Below are positions 6,120 through 12,112 of a DNA stretch of 12,112 nucleotides, piece after piece; the stretch's first letter is position 1; every line of letters begins with the position of its first letter. The position numbers were made by a program, and so were the translations under genes. Source of the stretch: JBBSTY01 sp038235385 (GTDB lineage: Bacteria; Actinomycetota; Acidimicrobiia; Acidimicrobiales; Acidimicrobilacustridaceae); NCBI GenBank assembly GCA_038235385.1, contig JBBSTY010000129.1, forward strand, positions 1 through 12,112, written 5' to 3'. Under the pieces are notes generated by a model. It made no database searches, was not told the DNA's origin, and saw nothing but the letters and a program-made list of their open reading frames with translations.

Positions 6120-7541
6120 TCAGCGCGGGGCGGACGGCGCCACGAGCGGCCAGGGCCGCTCCTGCTCGACCACGCGAGCGAGGTCGAGCAGCACGGCATC
6201 GCTGTGGTGGCGACCCATGATCTGCATGCCGACGGGGAGGCCGTCCACGGTGCCCACCGGTACCGAGCACGACGGGTTCCCGACGATGTTGGCGGGGATG
6301 GTGAGCGCGCCGTTGTTCGCCGCCGCCGCCACGTCGATGCCCATCACGGCGTCGCCGGAGCCACCGAGCTCCACGTTCAGGGTCACGTCGGCCGGATAGG
6401 CCACCCCTGGGTTGGTGGCGCACAGGACGATGTCCACCTGGTCGTAGATGTCGGCCATGGCCTCGTTGGCGCGGGTGCGGGCGGCTTCGGCCGCGCCCAT
6501 CATCTCGAAGGTCACCACCTGCTCGGCGAGCTTGAGGCCGAAGCCCATCTCCATGGTCATGTCGTCGACGCACTCGGGCCAGCGCGCCCCGAGGTGCTCG
6601 CGGAGCGTCACCAGGTTGGTCATCGCCCACTCGTACCCGAGGGTCGGCAGCTCCACGGCGACGTCGTCCACGACGGTCATCCCGGTGGCCCGGGCGAGCT
6701 GGCGGGCCGCTTCATCGACCAGATCGGCGACCTCGGTGCGCACCGTCGCGTAGCCGCCGAGGTCGGGGAGCACCGCGACGCGGAGCCCGCTGAGGTCCAG
6801 GCTGGCGAGGTTGCGCTCCCATCCGTCGACCCGGGGCAGGCTGTACGGGTCGCGGCTGTCGTAGCCGGCGCACACGTCGTACCAGCGAGCGACGTCGCGC
6901 ACGGACCGGGCCAGGCACCCGATCACGACGGTGAGCGGGGCGATGGTGGTGTGAGGCCCGCGGGGGATCCGCCCCGCCGTGCCCTTCATCCCCACCAGAC
7001 CGTTGAAGCCTGCGGGGATCCGGATCGATCCGCCGCCGTCGCCTCCGGTCGCGATGGTCACGAGCCCGCCCGCCACGGCACTGGCGCTCCCGCCCGACGA
7101 CCCGCCTGCGGTGCGCGACGGGTCCCACGGGTTGCCGGTGACGCCGTGCAGCTTGGTGACCGAGACGTTGAGGCCACCGAACTCGCTGGCCGTCGTCTGG
7201 CCGACGAGCACGCCTCCGCCGTCGGCCTCGAGCCGCTCGATCGCCGTGCCGGTCACGGTGGCGATCTCATCAGCGAACACGAGCGAGGCGCTGGTGTCGG
7301 GCCAGCCCGCCACCTGTTCGAGCTCCTTGACCCCCATCGGGACCCCACCGAAGGGTCGGGTCACGTCGGCCGCCGACGCGTGCTCCCGGGCGCGGTCTCG
7401 ATCGACGAACGCGAAGGCGTTGAGCTCGCTGTCGTCGATCGCCGCAAGGGTCGCGTCGAGCTCCTCGAGCGGTGAGCGATCGCCGGCGCGGAACGCCTCG
7501 ACCAGTGAGCAGGTGTCTCCGAGCCAGGGGGTGTCAGCCAT
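6120..7541 (-). CDS. Amidase-signature family hydrolase
   Basis: This 473-residue enzyme of the amidase-signature family has normal length. The family hydrolyses carboxamides and related bonds using a Ser-cis-Ser-Lys triad. All three residues are visible: Lys72 in GVPMGVKEL, cis-Ser148 in TAGGSSGGSASA and nucleophile Ser172 in GGGSIRIPAGFNGLVG, with the usual 24-residue spacing between the serines. The C-terminal block ITIP-type segment (LTIPANIVGNPSCSVPVG) and LPVGMQIMGR are also typical. Substrate cannot be told from sequence; it lacks partner genes of the GatCAB tRNA amidotransferase, so a catabolic amidase is more likely than GatA. No signal peptide is seen. The ATG at 7541 was chosen because translation upstream becomes a shadow of the opposite-strand thioesterase. 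No Shine-Dalgarno is visible. It diverges from the thioesterase gene across 85 bp and converges on the envelope-protein gene. Confidence 0.93.
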   Translation of the reverse strand: MADTPWLGDTCSLVEAFRAGDRSPLEELDATLAAIDDSELNAFAFVDRDRAREHASAADVTRPFGGVPMGVKELEQVAGWPDTSASLVFADEIATVTGTAIERLEADGGGVLVGQTTASEFGGLNVSVTKLHGVTGNPWDPSRTAGGSSGGSASAVAGGLVTIATGGDGGGSIRIPAGFNGLVGMKGTAGRIPRGPHTTIAPLTVVIGCLARSVRDVARWYDVCAGYDSRDPYSLPRVDGWERNLASLDLSGLRVAVLPDLGGYATVRTEVADLVDEAARQLARATGMTVVDDVAVELPTLGYEWAMTNLVTLREHLGARWPECVDDMTMEMGFGLKLAEQVVTFEMMGAAEAARTRANEAMADIYDQVDIVLCATNPGVAYPADVTLNVELGGSGDAVMGIDVAAAANNGALTIPANIVGNPSCSVPVGTVDGLPVGMQIMGRHHSDAVLLDLARVVEQERPWPLVAPSAPR

Positions 7542-7626
7542 CGGGGGAGTTTGGCACACACATAACGAACAGCGCTCACTTTGGGGCCGTCGGACGCCCG
7601 TTGCCACTCCCGTAGGATTGATCGCC
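7542..7626. promoter_or_regulatory. Divergent promoter region between amidase and thioesterase
   Basis: These 85 bp separate two divergent starts. An A/T-richer island around 7557-7571 (with ACATAACGAAC) stands out from the GC-rich flanks and is the most likely site of the minus-strand promoter for the amidase, although no hexamer pair is convincing. The plus-strand -10 box is listed separately. Shared regulation of the two genes is possible but not shown. Confidence 0.4.
7613..7618 (+). promoter_or_regulatory. candidate -10 box of a leaderless promoter for the thioesterase
   Basis: TAGGAT fits TANNNT and is followed by 8 nt (TGATCGCC) and the ATG at 7627. No Shine-Dalgarno is present in the short gap, so the transcript probably starts at or next to the A of the start codon. 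The -35 region shows nothing close to TTGACA at the usual spacing. Confidence 0.5.
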
Positions 7627-8481
7627 ATGGACGCACGCGAGTGGCTGGGCCTGGAACCGACGCACAACCCTCGACGCTGGTACCTGCCGGTCGTGCCCGG
7701 CATCTCCACCGGTGGCGGGTTCCTCTTCGGTGGCTGCGGGCTCGGCGCCGCGATCGCCGCCATGGAGGGCGCGACCGGTCGGCCGGTCGTGTGGGCCACG
7801 GCGCAGTACCTGTCGTTCGCCCGACCGGGAACGATCATGGACATCGACGTCACCGTCGCCGTCGACGGTCGCCAGACCACCCAGGCCCGGGCCACCGGGC
7901 ACGTCGGCGGCACCGAGATCCTCACGGTCAACGCGGCGCTCGGATCCCGCGACTTCCCCGAGGACGGTCAGTGGGCCGAGCGCCCGACGGTTCCGCCCCC
8001 CGACGACTGCCCGCCGCGCGAGTCCCGCTGGAACGTGGGCGACTCCATCCTCTCGCGGCTCGACCAGCGGTGGGCCGATCCGGGCGACGGCTCGGGCCGG
8101 TGCTCGGTCTGGACCCGCATGCCGGACCTGCTCAACGTGTCGGCGCCGGCGCTCGGTGTCCTCGGCGACTACGTGCCGCTCGGCCTGGGCGCCACGCTCA
8201 CCAGCGAAGTCACCTCCAACAGCCTCGACAACACGTTGCGCGTCGCGCGCGTGGTCCCCACCGAGTGGGTCCTCGTCGACATCCGGGTCAACGTCGTGGC
8301 CAACGGGTTCGGCCACGGCTCGGTCTTCCTGTGGGCCGAGGACGGCACGTTGCTGGCCACCGCCAGCCAGAGCGCGCTCGTGCGCCTCTGGAAGGGGGAG
8401 GGTTACCGGCCGGCGACCGCCGAGGAGCCCGACCCCGCCGCGGACGGACAGTCGTCGGAGCATCCGAAGCCGCTCCGGTAG
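7627..8481 (+). CDS. Acyl-CoA thioesterase, TesB-like double hotdog (4HBT_3 type)
   Basis: This 284-residue protein has the tandem hotdog layout of TesB-like thioesterases, which hydrolyse acyl-CoA to free acid and CoA in the cytoplasm. The N-terminal hotdog is marked by GGGFLFGGCGLGAAIAAME (29-47) and the strand run to about residue 106. The C-terminal hotdog runs from about 160 to 255 and has SLDNTLRV (Asp201 at the position of the TesB catalytic Asp), VANGFGHGSVFLWAEDGTLL and ATASQSALVRL (Gln248 at the TesB Gln position). The TesB catalytic Thr region (STSA) is replaced by VNVVA. This is common in the actinobacterial 4HBT_3 branch as I recall it, so activity is likely but not assured. The last ~25 residues are a charged tail. 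It starts 8 nt after a TAGGAT box and is followed after 48 bp by the luciferase-like gene, probably in one operon. Confidence 0.88.
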   Translation: MDAREWLGLEPTHNPRRWYLPVVPGISTGGGFLFGGCGLGAAIAAMEGATGRPVVWATAQYLSFARPGTIMDIDVTVAVDGRQTTQARATGHVGGTEILTVNAALGSRDFPEDGQWAERPTVPPPDDCPPRESRWNVGDSILSRLDQRWADPGDGSGRCSVWTRMPDLLNVSAPALGVLGDYVPLGLGATLTSEVTSNSLDNTLRVARVVPTEWVLVDIRVNVVANGFGHGSVFLWAEDGTLLATASQSALVRLWKGEGYRPATAEEPDPAADGQSSEHPKPLR

Positions 8482-8529
8482 CGTGCGGTCGGCGCCGCGC
8501 ACCGGCGGCGTCGGAGCCGAGGGGGACCG

Positions 8530-9495
8530 ATGCAGCGCTACGGCATGACCATTCCGTTCGATCGGGTTCCGTTGCACGCGCAACGCGACTGGATCTCCGA
8601 GCTCGAGACGCTCGGCTACACCGACGTGTGGTCGGCGGAGGCCAACGGTGCCGACGCCTTCACCCCGCTCGCCCTCGCCTCGGTGTGGGCGCCGTCGCTG
8701 CGCCTCGGCACCGCCATCGTCCCGGCCTTCACCCGGGGTCCCGCCTGCTTCGCCCAGAGCGTCGCATCGCTGGCCGACGCGGCGCCTGGACGCTTCGTGC
8801 TGGGCATCGGCACCTCGTCGAACGTCATCGTGGAGCGGTGGAACGCCATCCCGTTCGAGGAGCCCTACAAGAGGACGCGCGACATGGTGCGCTTCCTGCG
8901 CGCCGCGCTCACCGGCGAGAAGATCACCGAGACCTACGACACGTTCGAGATCAAGGGCTTCCGCCTCGGGATCCGCCCCGAGGAGCCGACCCCGATCCTG
9001 ATCGCGGCGTTGCGCGAAGGCATGCTCAAGCTCGCAGGTCGCGAGGGCGATGGCGCCATCGTCAACTGGCTGAGCGCCGACGACGTCGCCACGGTCGCGC
9101 CGGTGGTGCGCCAGTTCGGTGCGGACAAGGAGATCGTCGCCCGGATCTTCGTGGCGCCCTCGGAGGACCGCGAGTCGGTGCTCATGGCCGGCAAGTTCGC
9201 CATCGCCGCATACCTCACTGTTCCCGTGTACGCCGCGTTCCACCGCTGGCTCGGGCGCGGCGAGATGCTCCAGGGCCTCTGGGACAACTGGGCGGCCGGC
9301 GACCGCGAGGCGGCGCTGCGATGCATCCCCGATGAGCTGGTGGATCAGCTGATCGTGCACGGATCGCCGGCGGCGTGTCGCGCCCACATCCAGCGCTACG
9401 TCGACAACGGGGTCACCACCCCGGCGATCGCCGTGCTGCCGTTCCCGGGCATCGACCAGCGTCAGGCCATCCGGGACCTCGCGCCGAACCAGTAG
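8530..9495 (+). CDS. Luciferase-like monooxygenase (LLM-class, F420- or FMN-dependent oxidoreductase)
   Basis: This 321-residue protein is a full-length luciferase-like TIM-barrel enzyme. In actinobacteria this class mostly uses coenzyme F420 to reduce or oxidise organic substrates; some members use reduced FMN. Diagnostic blocks are LETLGYTDVWSAEANGADAF (25-44), LRLGTAIVPAFTRGP (57-71), GRFVLGIGTSSNVIVERWN (87-105), KRTRDMVRFLRAALTGE (114-130) and, near the C-terminus, VHGSPAACRAHIQRYVDNGV. The substrate is unknown. No signal peptide is present. The ATG follows a G-rich ribosome-binding site (AGGGGG, about 4 nt upstream). It lies 48 bp after the thioesterase, consistent with one transcript and a shared role in acyl-CoA or lipid metabolism. 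Its last codons (APNQ-stop) lie inside the first copy of a 14-bp tandem repeat. Confidence 0.92.
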   Translation: MQRYGMTIPFDRVPLHAQRDWISELETLGYTDVWSAEANGADAFTPLALASVWAPSLRLGTAIVPAFTRGPACFAQSVASLADAAPGRFVLGIGTSSNVIVERWNAIPFEEPYKRTRDMVRFLRAALTGEKITETYDTFEIKGFRLGIRPEEPTPILIAALREGMLKLAGREGDGAIVNWLSADDVATVAPVVRQFGADKEIVARIFVAPSEDRESVLMAGKFAIAAYLTVPVYAAFHRWLGRGEMLQGLWDNWAAGDREAALRCIPDELVDQLIVHGSPAACRAHIQRYVDNGVTTPAIAVLPFPGIDQRQAIRDLAPNQ

Positions 9496-9560
9496 CGCCG
9501 AACCAGGGGCGCCGAACCAGGGGCGCCGAACCAGGGGCGCCGAACCAGGGGCGCCGAACC
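9482..9560 (+). repeat. 14-bp tandem repeat array (five full copies plus a partial one)
   Basis: The unit CGCCGAACCAGGGG occurs head to tail from 9496 to 9551 in four identical copies. It is preceded by a variant copy at 9482-9495 (CGCCGAACCAGTAG) that encodes the last residues and stop of the luciferase-like gene, and followed by a 9-bp partial copy at 9552-9560. Each junction creates GGCGCC, a self-complementary hexamer, so neighbouring copies can pair as 6-bp GC stems with an 8-nt loop. The perfect identity suggests recent expansion by slippage or unequal exchange. The units are contiguous and too short for a CRISPR array. Confidence 0.9.
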
Positions 9561-9573
9561 CGCACGTGTCGGG
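9559..9573. promoter_or_regulatory. weak imperfect palindrome upstream of the AlkB-like gene
   Basis: CCCGCACGTGTCGGG has 4-bp arms (CCCG/CGGG) around a CACGTG core and lies about 16 bp upstream of the TAGGGT box. It could be an operator. The arms are short and such matches are frequent in GC-rich DNA. Confidence 0.2.
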
Positions 9574-9588
9574 CACCCGGTCGCCGGA

Positions 9589-9594
9589 TAGGGT
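9589..9594 (+). promoter_or_regulatory. candidate -10 box of a leaderless promoter for the AlkB-like gene
   Basis: TAGGGT fits TANNNT and is followed by 7 nt (GGCCGCC) and the GTG at 9602. There is no Shine-Dalgarno. The layout from the box to the start codon is nearly the same as before the YdjC-like gene at 1121-1106, including GCCGCC just before GTGACGA. Confidence 0.5.
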
Positions 9595-9601
9595 GGCCGC
9601 C

Positions 9602-10288
9602 GTGACGAACGCACGTTCGATCGAATCGATCGACCTCGGCGTCCACCCCGATCCCCCCGATGCCGGCGATCGGCCGGTGGCGTGGACCCCCACCCTCTTC
9701 GATGCCGAGCCCGTCCGCGCTGATCCCGTCTTCACCGGTCTCCGTCGCGTCGAGCTCGCCCACGATGCGTGGATCGAGGTCGTCCCCGGTTGGCTCCACG
9801 GCGGCGCCTGCGTGTTCGACGACCTCGTCACCAACGTGGCGTGGCGTCACGGTCGCCGACTGATGTACGGGCAGTTCGTCGACGAGCCGCGGCTCCATGC
9901 GTGGAGCCGTGCCGCCGTGGCCGAGTGCCACGTCGCGCGTCCCGCGATCGACCGCATGGCCAACCTGGTGTCTCGCCGGTACGGGATGGTGCTGTCGAGC
10001 GTCGGGCTCAACTACTACCGCGACGGCCACGACAGCGTGGCGTGGCACGGCGACCGCGTCGCCCGTGAGCTCACGAGGGCCACCGTCGCCATCGTGTCGG
10101 TCGGGGGCCACCGTCCGTTCCGACTGCGGCCGCGCGTCGGCGGCCCGACGATCGAGCTGCTCGTCGGCGGTGGCGATCTCGTCGTGATGGGGGGCACGTG
10201 CCAGCGCACGTGGTTCCACGCGGTCCCCAAGGTCCGCGTGGCCCCACCGCGCATCAGCATCACGTTCCGGGCTCCCGCCGAGGGATGA
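9602..10288 (+). CDS. AlkB-like 2-oxoglutarate/Fe(II)-dependent dioxygenase
   Basis: This 228-residue protein is an AlkB-type dioxygenase. The family oxidatively removes alkyl groups from damaged bases (1-methyladenine, 3-methylcytosine and similar) using Fe(II), O2 and 2-oxoglutarate. The substrate-side motif NYYRDGHDSVAWHGD (137-151) supplies the iron ligands His149 and Asp151. His206 in TWFHAVPKV is the third ligand, and RISITFR (217-223) supplies Arg217 for 2-oxoglutarate and Arg223. The fold-typical LLVGGGDLVVMGG strand is present. The N-terminal ~45 residues are poorly conserved. The GTG at 9602 was chosen because it follows TAGGGT by 7 nt; a GTG further upstream lies in the repeat-flanking region. 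The gene is separated from the luciferase-like gene by the repeat array and ends 13 bp from the opposing carotenoid oxygenase. DNA repair is the likely role, though some homologues act on RNA or proteins. Confidence 0.92.
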   Translation: MTNARSIESIDLGVHPDPPDAGDRPVAWTPTLFDAEPVRADPVFTGLRRVELAHDAWIEVVPGWLHGGACVFDDLVTNVAWRHGRRLMYGQFVDEPRLHAWSRAAVAECHVARPAIDRMANLVSRRYGMVLSSVGLNYYRDGHDSVAWHGDRVARELTRATVAIVSVGGHRPFRLRPRVGGPTIELLVGGGDLVVMGGTCQRTWFHAVPKVRVAPPRISITFRAPAEG

Positions 10289-10301
10289 CCCGGCCGATGC
10301 T

Positions 10302-11705
10302 TCAGTCGGCCTCGGGCATCCAGGTCCCGTGGAACCCGAACGGCACCCGGCGGGGCATCTCGATGGTCGCCACCGGAGGCGCGCCCAGGTCGCGAGCGTC
10401 GTTGATCACCAGTGCGCTCGTGGCGGTGCGCTTGTCGTACACGAAGTTGAGCAGCCACCCGTCGTCCTCGGCCGTCCCGTCCGGATCGGGCGCGAACACC
10501 GCCTCGCCCGACTCGATGGCGTCGCCGTAGGAGTGGGTGACCGACGAACCGGTCTGGTGGTCGTACTTGGTCACGCTGGTGAACTCGACCGGTCCGTCGG
10601 TCCAGGCGTCGACCGTGGCCAGGTAGCCGTAGCGGTTGGCGGTGCCCTCCCGGTGGACGTTGATGCGCGGGAAGTCACCGGCGCGATCGTCGAGCTGCTC
10701 CTCCTTCACGACGCCGGTCGCGAGGTCGAGGATCCAGCGGTGCAGCGTGGGGAAGACCCGCTCGGTCAGCACGTCGTCGCCGAACGCCACCGGCATGCGT
10801 GACGCCCGGGCGCCGTCGACGACGACGGTGGTGTCGTCGATCTCCCAGCCGTTGAGGAAGTGGAAGACGAAGAACGGGTCGAGCTCGAACCAGGTGAGGT
10901 CGTCGCTGCCGCCGTCGCGTGGCAGGACGCCGATGCGGGCACCGTGCTCGGGCTCCCAGCGGATGCCCGTCTCGCCCCGCATCATCGCCTCGACGTCGAA
11001 CACGCCCGGGAGGTCGAAGAACACCACGTGCTTCGCCGTCATCACGAAGTCGTGCATCATGACCGCTCGTGGGATCTCGATGTCCACCGATCGGGTGAGC
11101 ACCCCCGACGCGTCGGCCACGTGGTAGCGCACGTAGGGCGGGAACGGGCTGTAGCCGAAGAACACCAGCTCGCCGGTCGCCGGGTCCCACTTGGGGTGCG
11201 CGGTCATCGAGCCGTGGAGCGCCCCGTCGTAGGTGTACTCGCCGACGGTCTCGAGCTCGCGGGTGATCTCGGTGGGGGGCGCGGCCTCCATGAGCGCGAG
11301 GTACCGGCCGGCGTGGCGGACGATGTTGGTGTTGGCCGTGTTCTTCATCATCCCGGCCCGCTCCATCACCTCGGGCTCGGGGAGCGTGAAGTTGGACAGG
11401 CCTCCGAAGAGCGACCGCCCGGCGTCCTCCTCGGCCTCGAGGCCGCGCGACCGGACGAAGCGGTTCTTGTACCGGGCCTTGCCGTGGTCGAGGTACACGG
11501 CGTGGACCATGCCGTCGCCGTCGAACACGTGGTAGGCGCCGAGTGGAGGGAACGCCTGGTTCGCGCCGTTGCGCATGTAGATCCCGCGCAGCGCGGCGGG
11601 GATCTCGCCCACCACGGCGAGGTCGACGGCGTCGATCTCGTCCTGCACCGGGGCGAAGTTCCCGGCGAGGTAGGGGCTCAACGCGGGATCGATGGCGATC
11701 GCCAT
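10302..11705 (-). CDS. Carotenoid cleavage oxygenase (RPE65/lignostilbene dioxygenase family)
   Basis: This 467-residue enzyme of the carotenoid oxygenase family has full length. These non-haem iron enzymes form a seven-bladed propeller and split a C=C bond in carotenoids, apocarotenoids or stilbenes. The four iron-binding histidines are visible: His170 (SMTAHPKWDP), His218 (AVMMHDFVMT), His282 (FVFHFLNGWE) and His459 (PFGFHGTW). Other family blocks are GEIPAALRGIYMRNGANQAF (33-52), YHVFDGDGMVHAV (58-70) and KNTANTNIVRHAGRYLALME. The substrate cannot be assigned; no carotenoid synthesis genes are in view. No signal peptide is seen. The ATG is fixed by GGAGGA 6 nt upstream, and a candidate promoter with a palindrome lies about 50 bp upstream, overlapping the end of the methyltransferase. 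The gene converges on the AlkB-like gene with a 13-bp gap and no visible terminator. Confidence 0.95.
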   Translation of the reverse strand: MAIAIDPALSPYLAGNFAPVQDEIDAVDLAVVGEIPAALRGIYMRNGANQAFPPLGAYHVFDGDGMVHAVYLDHGKARYKNRFVRSRGLEAEEDAGRSLFGGLSNFTLPEPEVMERAGMMKNTANTNIVRHAGRYLALMEAAPPTEITRELETVGEYTYDGALHGSMTAHPKWDPATGELVFFGYSPFPPYVRYHVADASGVLTRSVDIEIPRAVMMHDFVMTAKHVVFFDLPGVFDVEAMMRGETGIRWEPEHGARIGVLPRDGGSDDLTWFELDPFFVFHFLNGWEIDDTTVVVDGARASRMPVAFGDDVLTERVFPTLHRWILDLATGVVKEEQLDDRAGDFPRINVHREGTANRYGYLATVDAWTDGPVEFTSVTKYDHQTGSSVTHSYGDAIESGEAVFAPDPDGTAEDDGWLLNFVYDKRTATSALVINDARDLGAPPVATIEMPRRVPFGFHGTWMPEAD

Positions 11706-11711
11706 GACAGG

Positions 11712-11717
11712 TCCTCC
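11712..11717 (-). promoter_or_regulatory. Shine-Dalgarno of the carotenoid oxygenase
   Basis: GGAGGA in minus-strand sense lies 6 nt before the ATG at 11705. It fixes that start and rules out the longer open frame that runs upstream into the methyltransferase region. Confidence 0.75.
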
Positions 11718-11754
11718 GACGACGGTGACGCCCGGGGTGGCCGTCAGCGATCTG

Positions 11755-11784
11755 AAGTTAACACTGTTCACTCCGAACTGTCGC
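11755..11784 (-). promoter_or_regulatory. Candidate promoter and operator for the carotenoid oxygenase
   Basis: In minus-strand sense a -35-like GCGACA (11784-11779), an 18-nt spacer and a -10-like TAACTT (11760-11755) are present. Overlapping the spacer and -10 is a 13-bp imperfect palindrome TGAACAGTGTTAA (11770-11758). Its arms match at 5 of 6 pairs around a central G. It is an A/T-rich island in GC-rich DNA and includes the TAA stop of the methyltransferase. A repressor dimer bound there would block the -10. The regulator is unknown; the half-site spacing does not fit the KstR consensus as I know it. Confidence 0.4.
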
Positions 11785-12112
11785 CGGTCGGGTGGATCGC
11801 AGCTCGAACACCCACTGGTAGGCGAACAGGTTGGGCAGCAGCGCGAGCGACACCCGATCGACGGCCTCGAGCGCACGGCGCGCGAGTCCCGGCGCGGGGT
11901 CGTCGGCGCCGCGCTCGATCACCTCGAGCGGCAGGCCGGTGGCCTGGACCCGCACGATGCGGTACCCGGCTGCGGCCGCGAGCCGGGTGAACGACCGACG
12001 CGTGAAGAAGCGGAGGTGCCCGTGGTCGAGGATGCCGCGCCGGTCGTAGTCGAAGCGTCCCGAGGCGAAGCGCACGCGGGGGTACCAGTGCGCGACGTTG
12101 GGGATGCTGGCG
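11758..12112 (-). CDS. C-terminal part of a class I SAM-dependent methyltransferase (partial)
   Basis: The frame is open to the right edge, so the N-terminus and the SAM-binding motif I lie outside. The visible 117 residues begin ASIPNVAHWYPR and continue with GRFDYDRRGILDHGHLRFFTR (about 19-39), then RSFTRLAAAAGYRIV. This block is typical of the C-terminal half of methyltransferases of the Methyltransf_11/23 type that are often found in polysaccharide, glycosyltransferase or natural-product settings. It is followed by a tail with a hydrophobic stretch (VSLALLPNLFAYQWVFELR). The enzyme would transfer a methyl group from SAM to a substrate that cannot be named here. It ends 52 bp upstream of the carotenoid oxygenase in the same direction; the oxygenase may be co-transcribed but also has its own candidate promoter over this stop codon. 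Confidence 0.82.
   Translation of the reverse strand, partial: ASIPNVAHWYPRVRFASGRFDYDRRGILDHGHLRFFTRRSFTRLAAAAGYRIVRVQATGLPLEVIERGADDPAPGLARRALEAVDRVSLALLPNLFAYQWVFELRSTRPATVRSEQC

Noticed and set aside
4163..6199. Long minus-strand open frame (about 678 codons) opposite the envelope protein
   Set aside because: It mirrors the plus-strand gene and is very rich in Ser/Ala/Gly/Arg, as expected for antisense of a GC-biased gene. It has no recognisable domain, and the plus strand has a signal peptide, propeller blades, TM helix and a Shine-Dalgarno.
7542..7931. N-terminal extension of the amidase into the thioesterase gene
   Set aside because: The added residues are antisense to the thioesterase N-terminus. 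The family alignment begins near the ATG at 7541.
9482..9560. CRISPR array
   Set aside because: The 14-bp units are contiguous without spacers and the first lies in a coding end. No cas gene is present.
7576..9834. Minus-strand open frame of about 750 codons across the thioesterase and luciferase-like genes
   Set aside because: It is antisense to two clearly recognisable enzymes and crosses the repeat array and intergenic regions. No domain is visible in it.
10289..10301. Terminator between the AlkB-like gene and the carotenoid oxygenase
   Set aside because: The 13-bp gap holds no inverted repeat or T-tract.
1..12112. tRNA, rRNA, riboswitch, insertion sequence or phage elements
   Set aside because: No cloverleaf-like sequence, transposase motif, terminal inverted repeat or known RNA motif was recognised. 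Coding genes fill nearly all of the window.

Overview
The window is about 12.1 kb of very GC-rich, densely coding bacterial chromosome. Codon use is strongly biased to G/C in third positions. Several starts look leaderless: a TANNNT -10 box lies 6-8 nt before the start codon with no Shine-Dalgarno. Gene content includes a FadA5-like thiolase, a luciferase-like (F420/FMN type) oxidoreductase, a 4HBT_3-type acyl-CoA thioesterase and a carotenoid oxygenase. Together these point to an Actinomycetota, plausibly a marine or freshwater Acidimicrobiia-type lineage. That placement is inference. No tRNA, rRNA, IS element, phage gene or CRISPR array was seen.

Layout. At the left edge (2-274, +) is a gene 3' end that starts as KDPG aldolase but loses that homology midway and ends in an unrecognised tail. 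It meets head-on a minus-strand group read right to left: a small 80-residue protein (3261-3019), a FadA5-like thiolase (3009-1834), a secreted SNase-like nuclease lipoprotein (1753-1178) and a ChbG/YdjC-fold protein that has lost two of its expected metal ligands (1108-275). Diverging from this group is the most unusual gene, 3393-6062 (+). It encodes a single-pass envelope protein with a signal peptide, an extracellular NHL-like beta-propeller, a Thr/Pro stalk, a membrane helix, two cytoplasmic coiled coils around a small helical module, and a long disordered Pro/Ala/Asp tail.

A convergent hairpin separates it from an amidase-signature hydrolase (7541-6120, -). The amidase diverges from an acyl-CoA thioesterase (7627-8481, +) and a luciferase-like monooxygenase (8530-9495, +), which probably form an operon. 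A 14-bp tandem repeat begins inside the last codons of the monooxygenase and fills the gap to an AlkB-type 2-oxoglutarate dioxygenase (9602-10288, +). That gene converges on a carotenoid cleavage oxygenase (11705-10302, -). The oxygenase has a good Shine-Dalgarno and a candidate promoter/operator overlapping the stop codon of an upstream methyltransferase that runs off the right edge.

The thiolase, thioesterase, luciferase-like enzyme, amidase and carotenoid oxygenase suggest accessory catabolism of lipids, terpenoids or amides. They are not one obvious pathway: the window is a series of short transcription units. The points most worth a second look are the propeller/coiled-coil envelope protein, the metal-site-deficient YdjC protein, the repeated TAG-type leaderless promoter module, the repeat array grown out of a stop codon, the carotenoid-oxygenase operator and the abrupt aldolase chimera.
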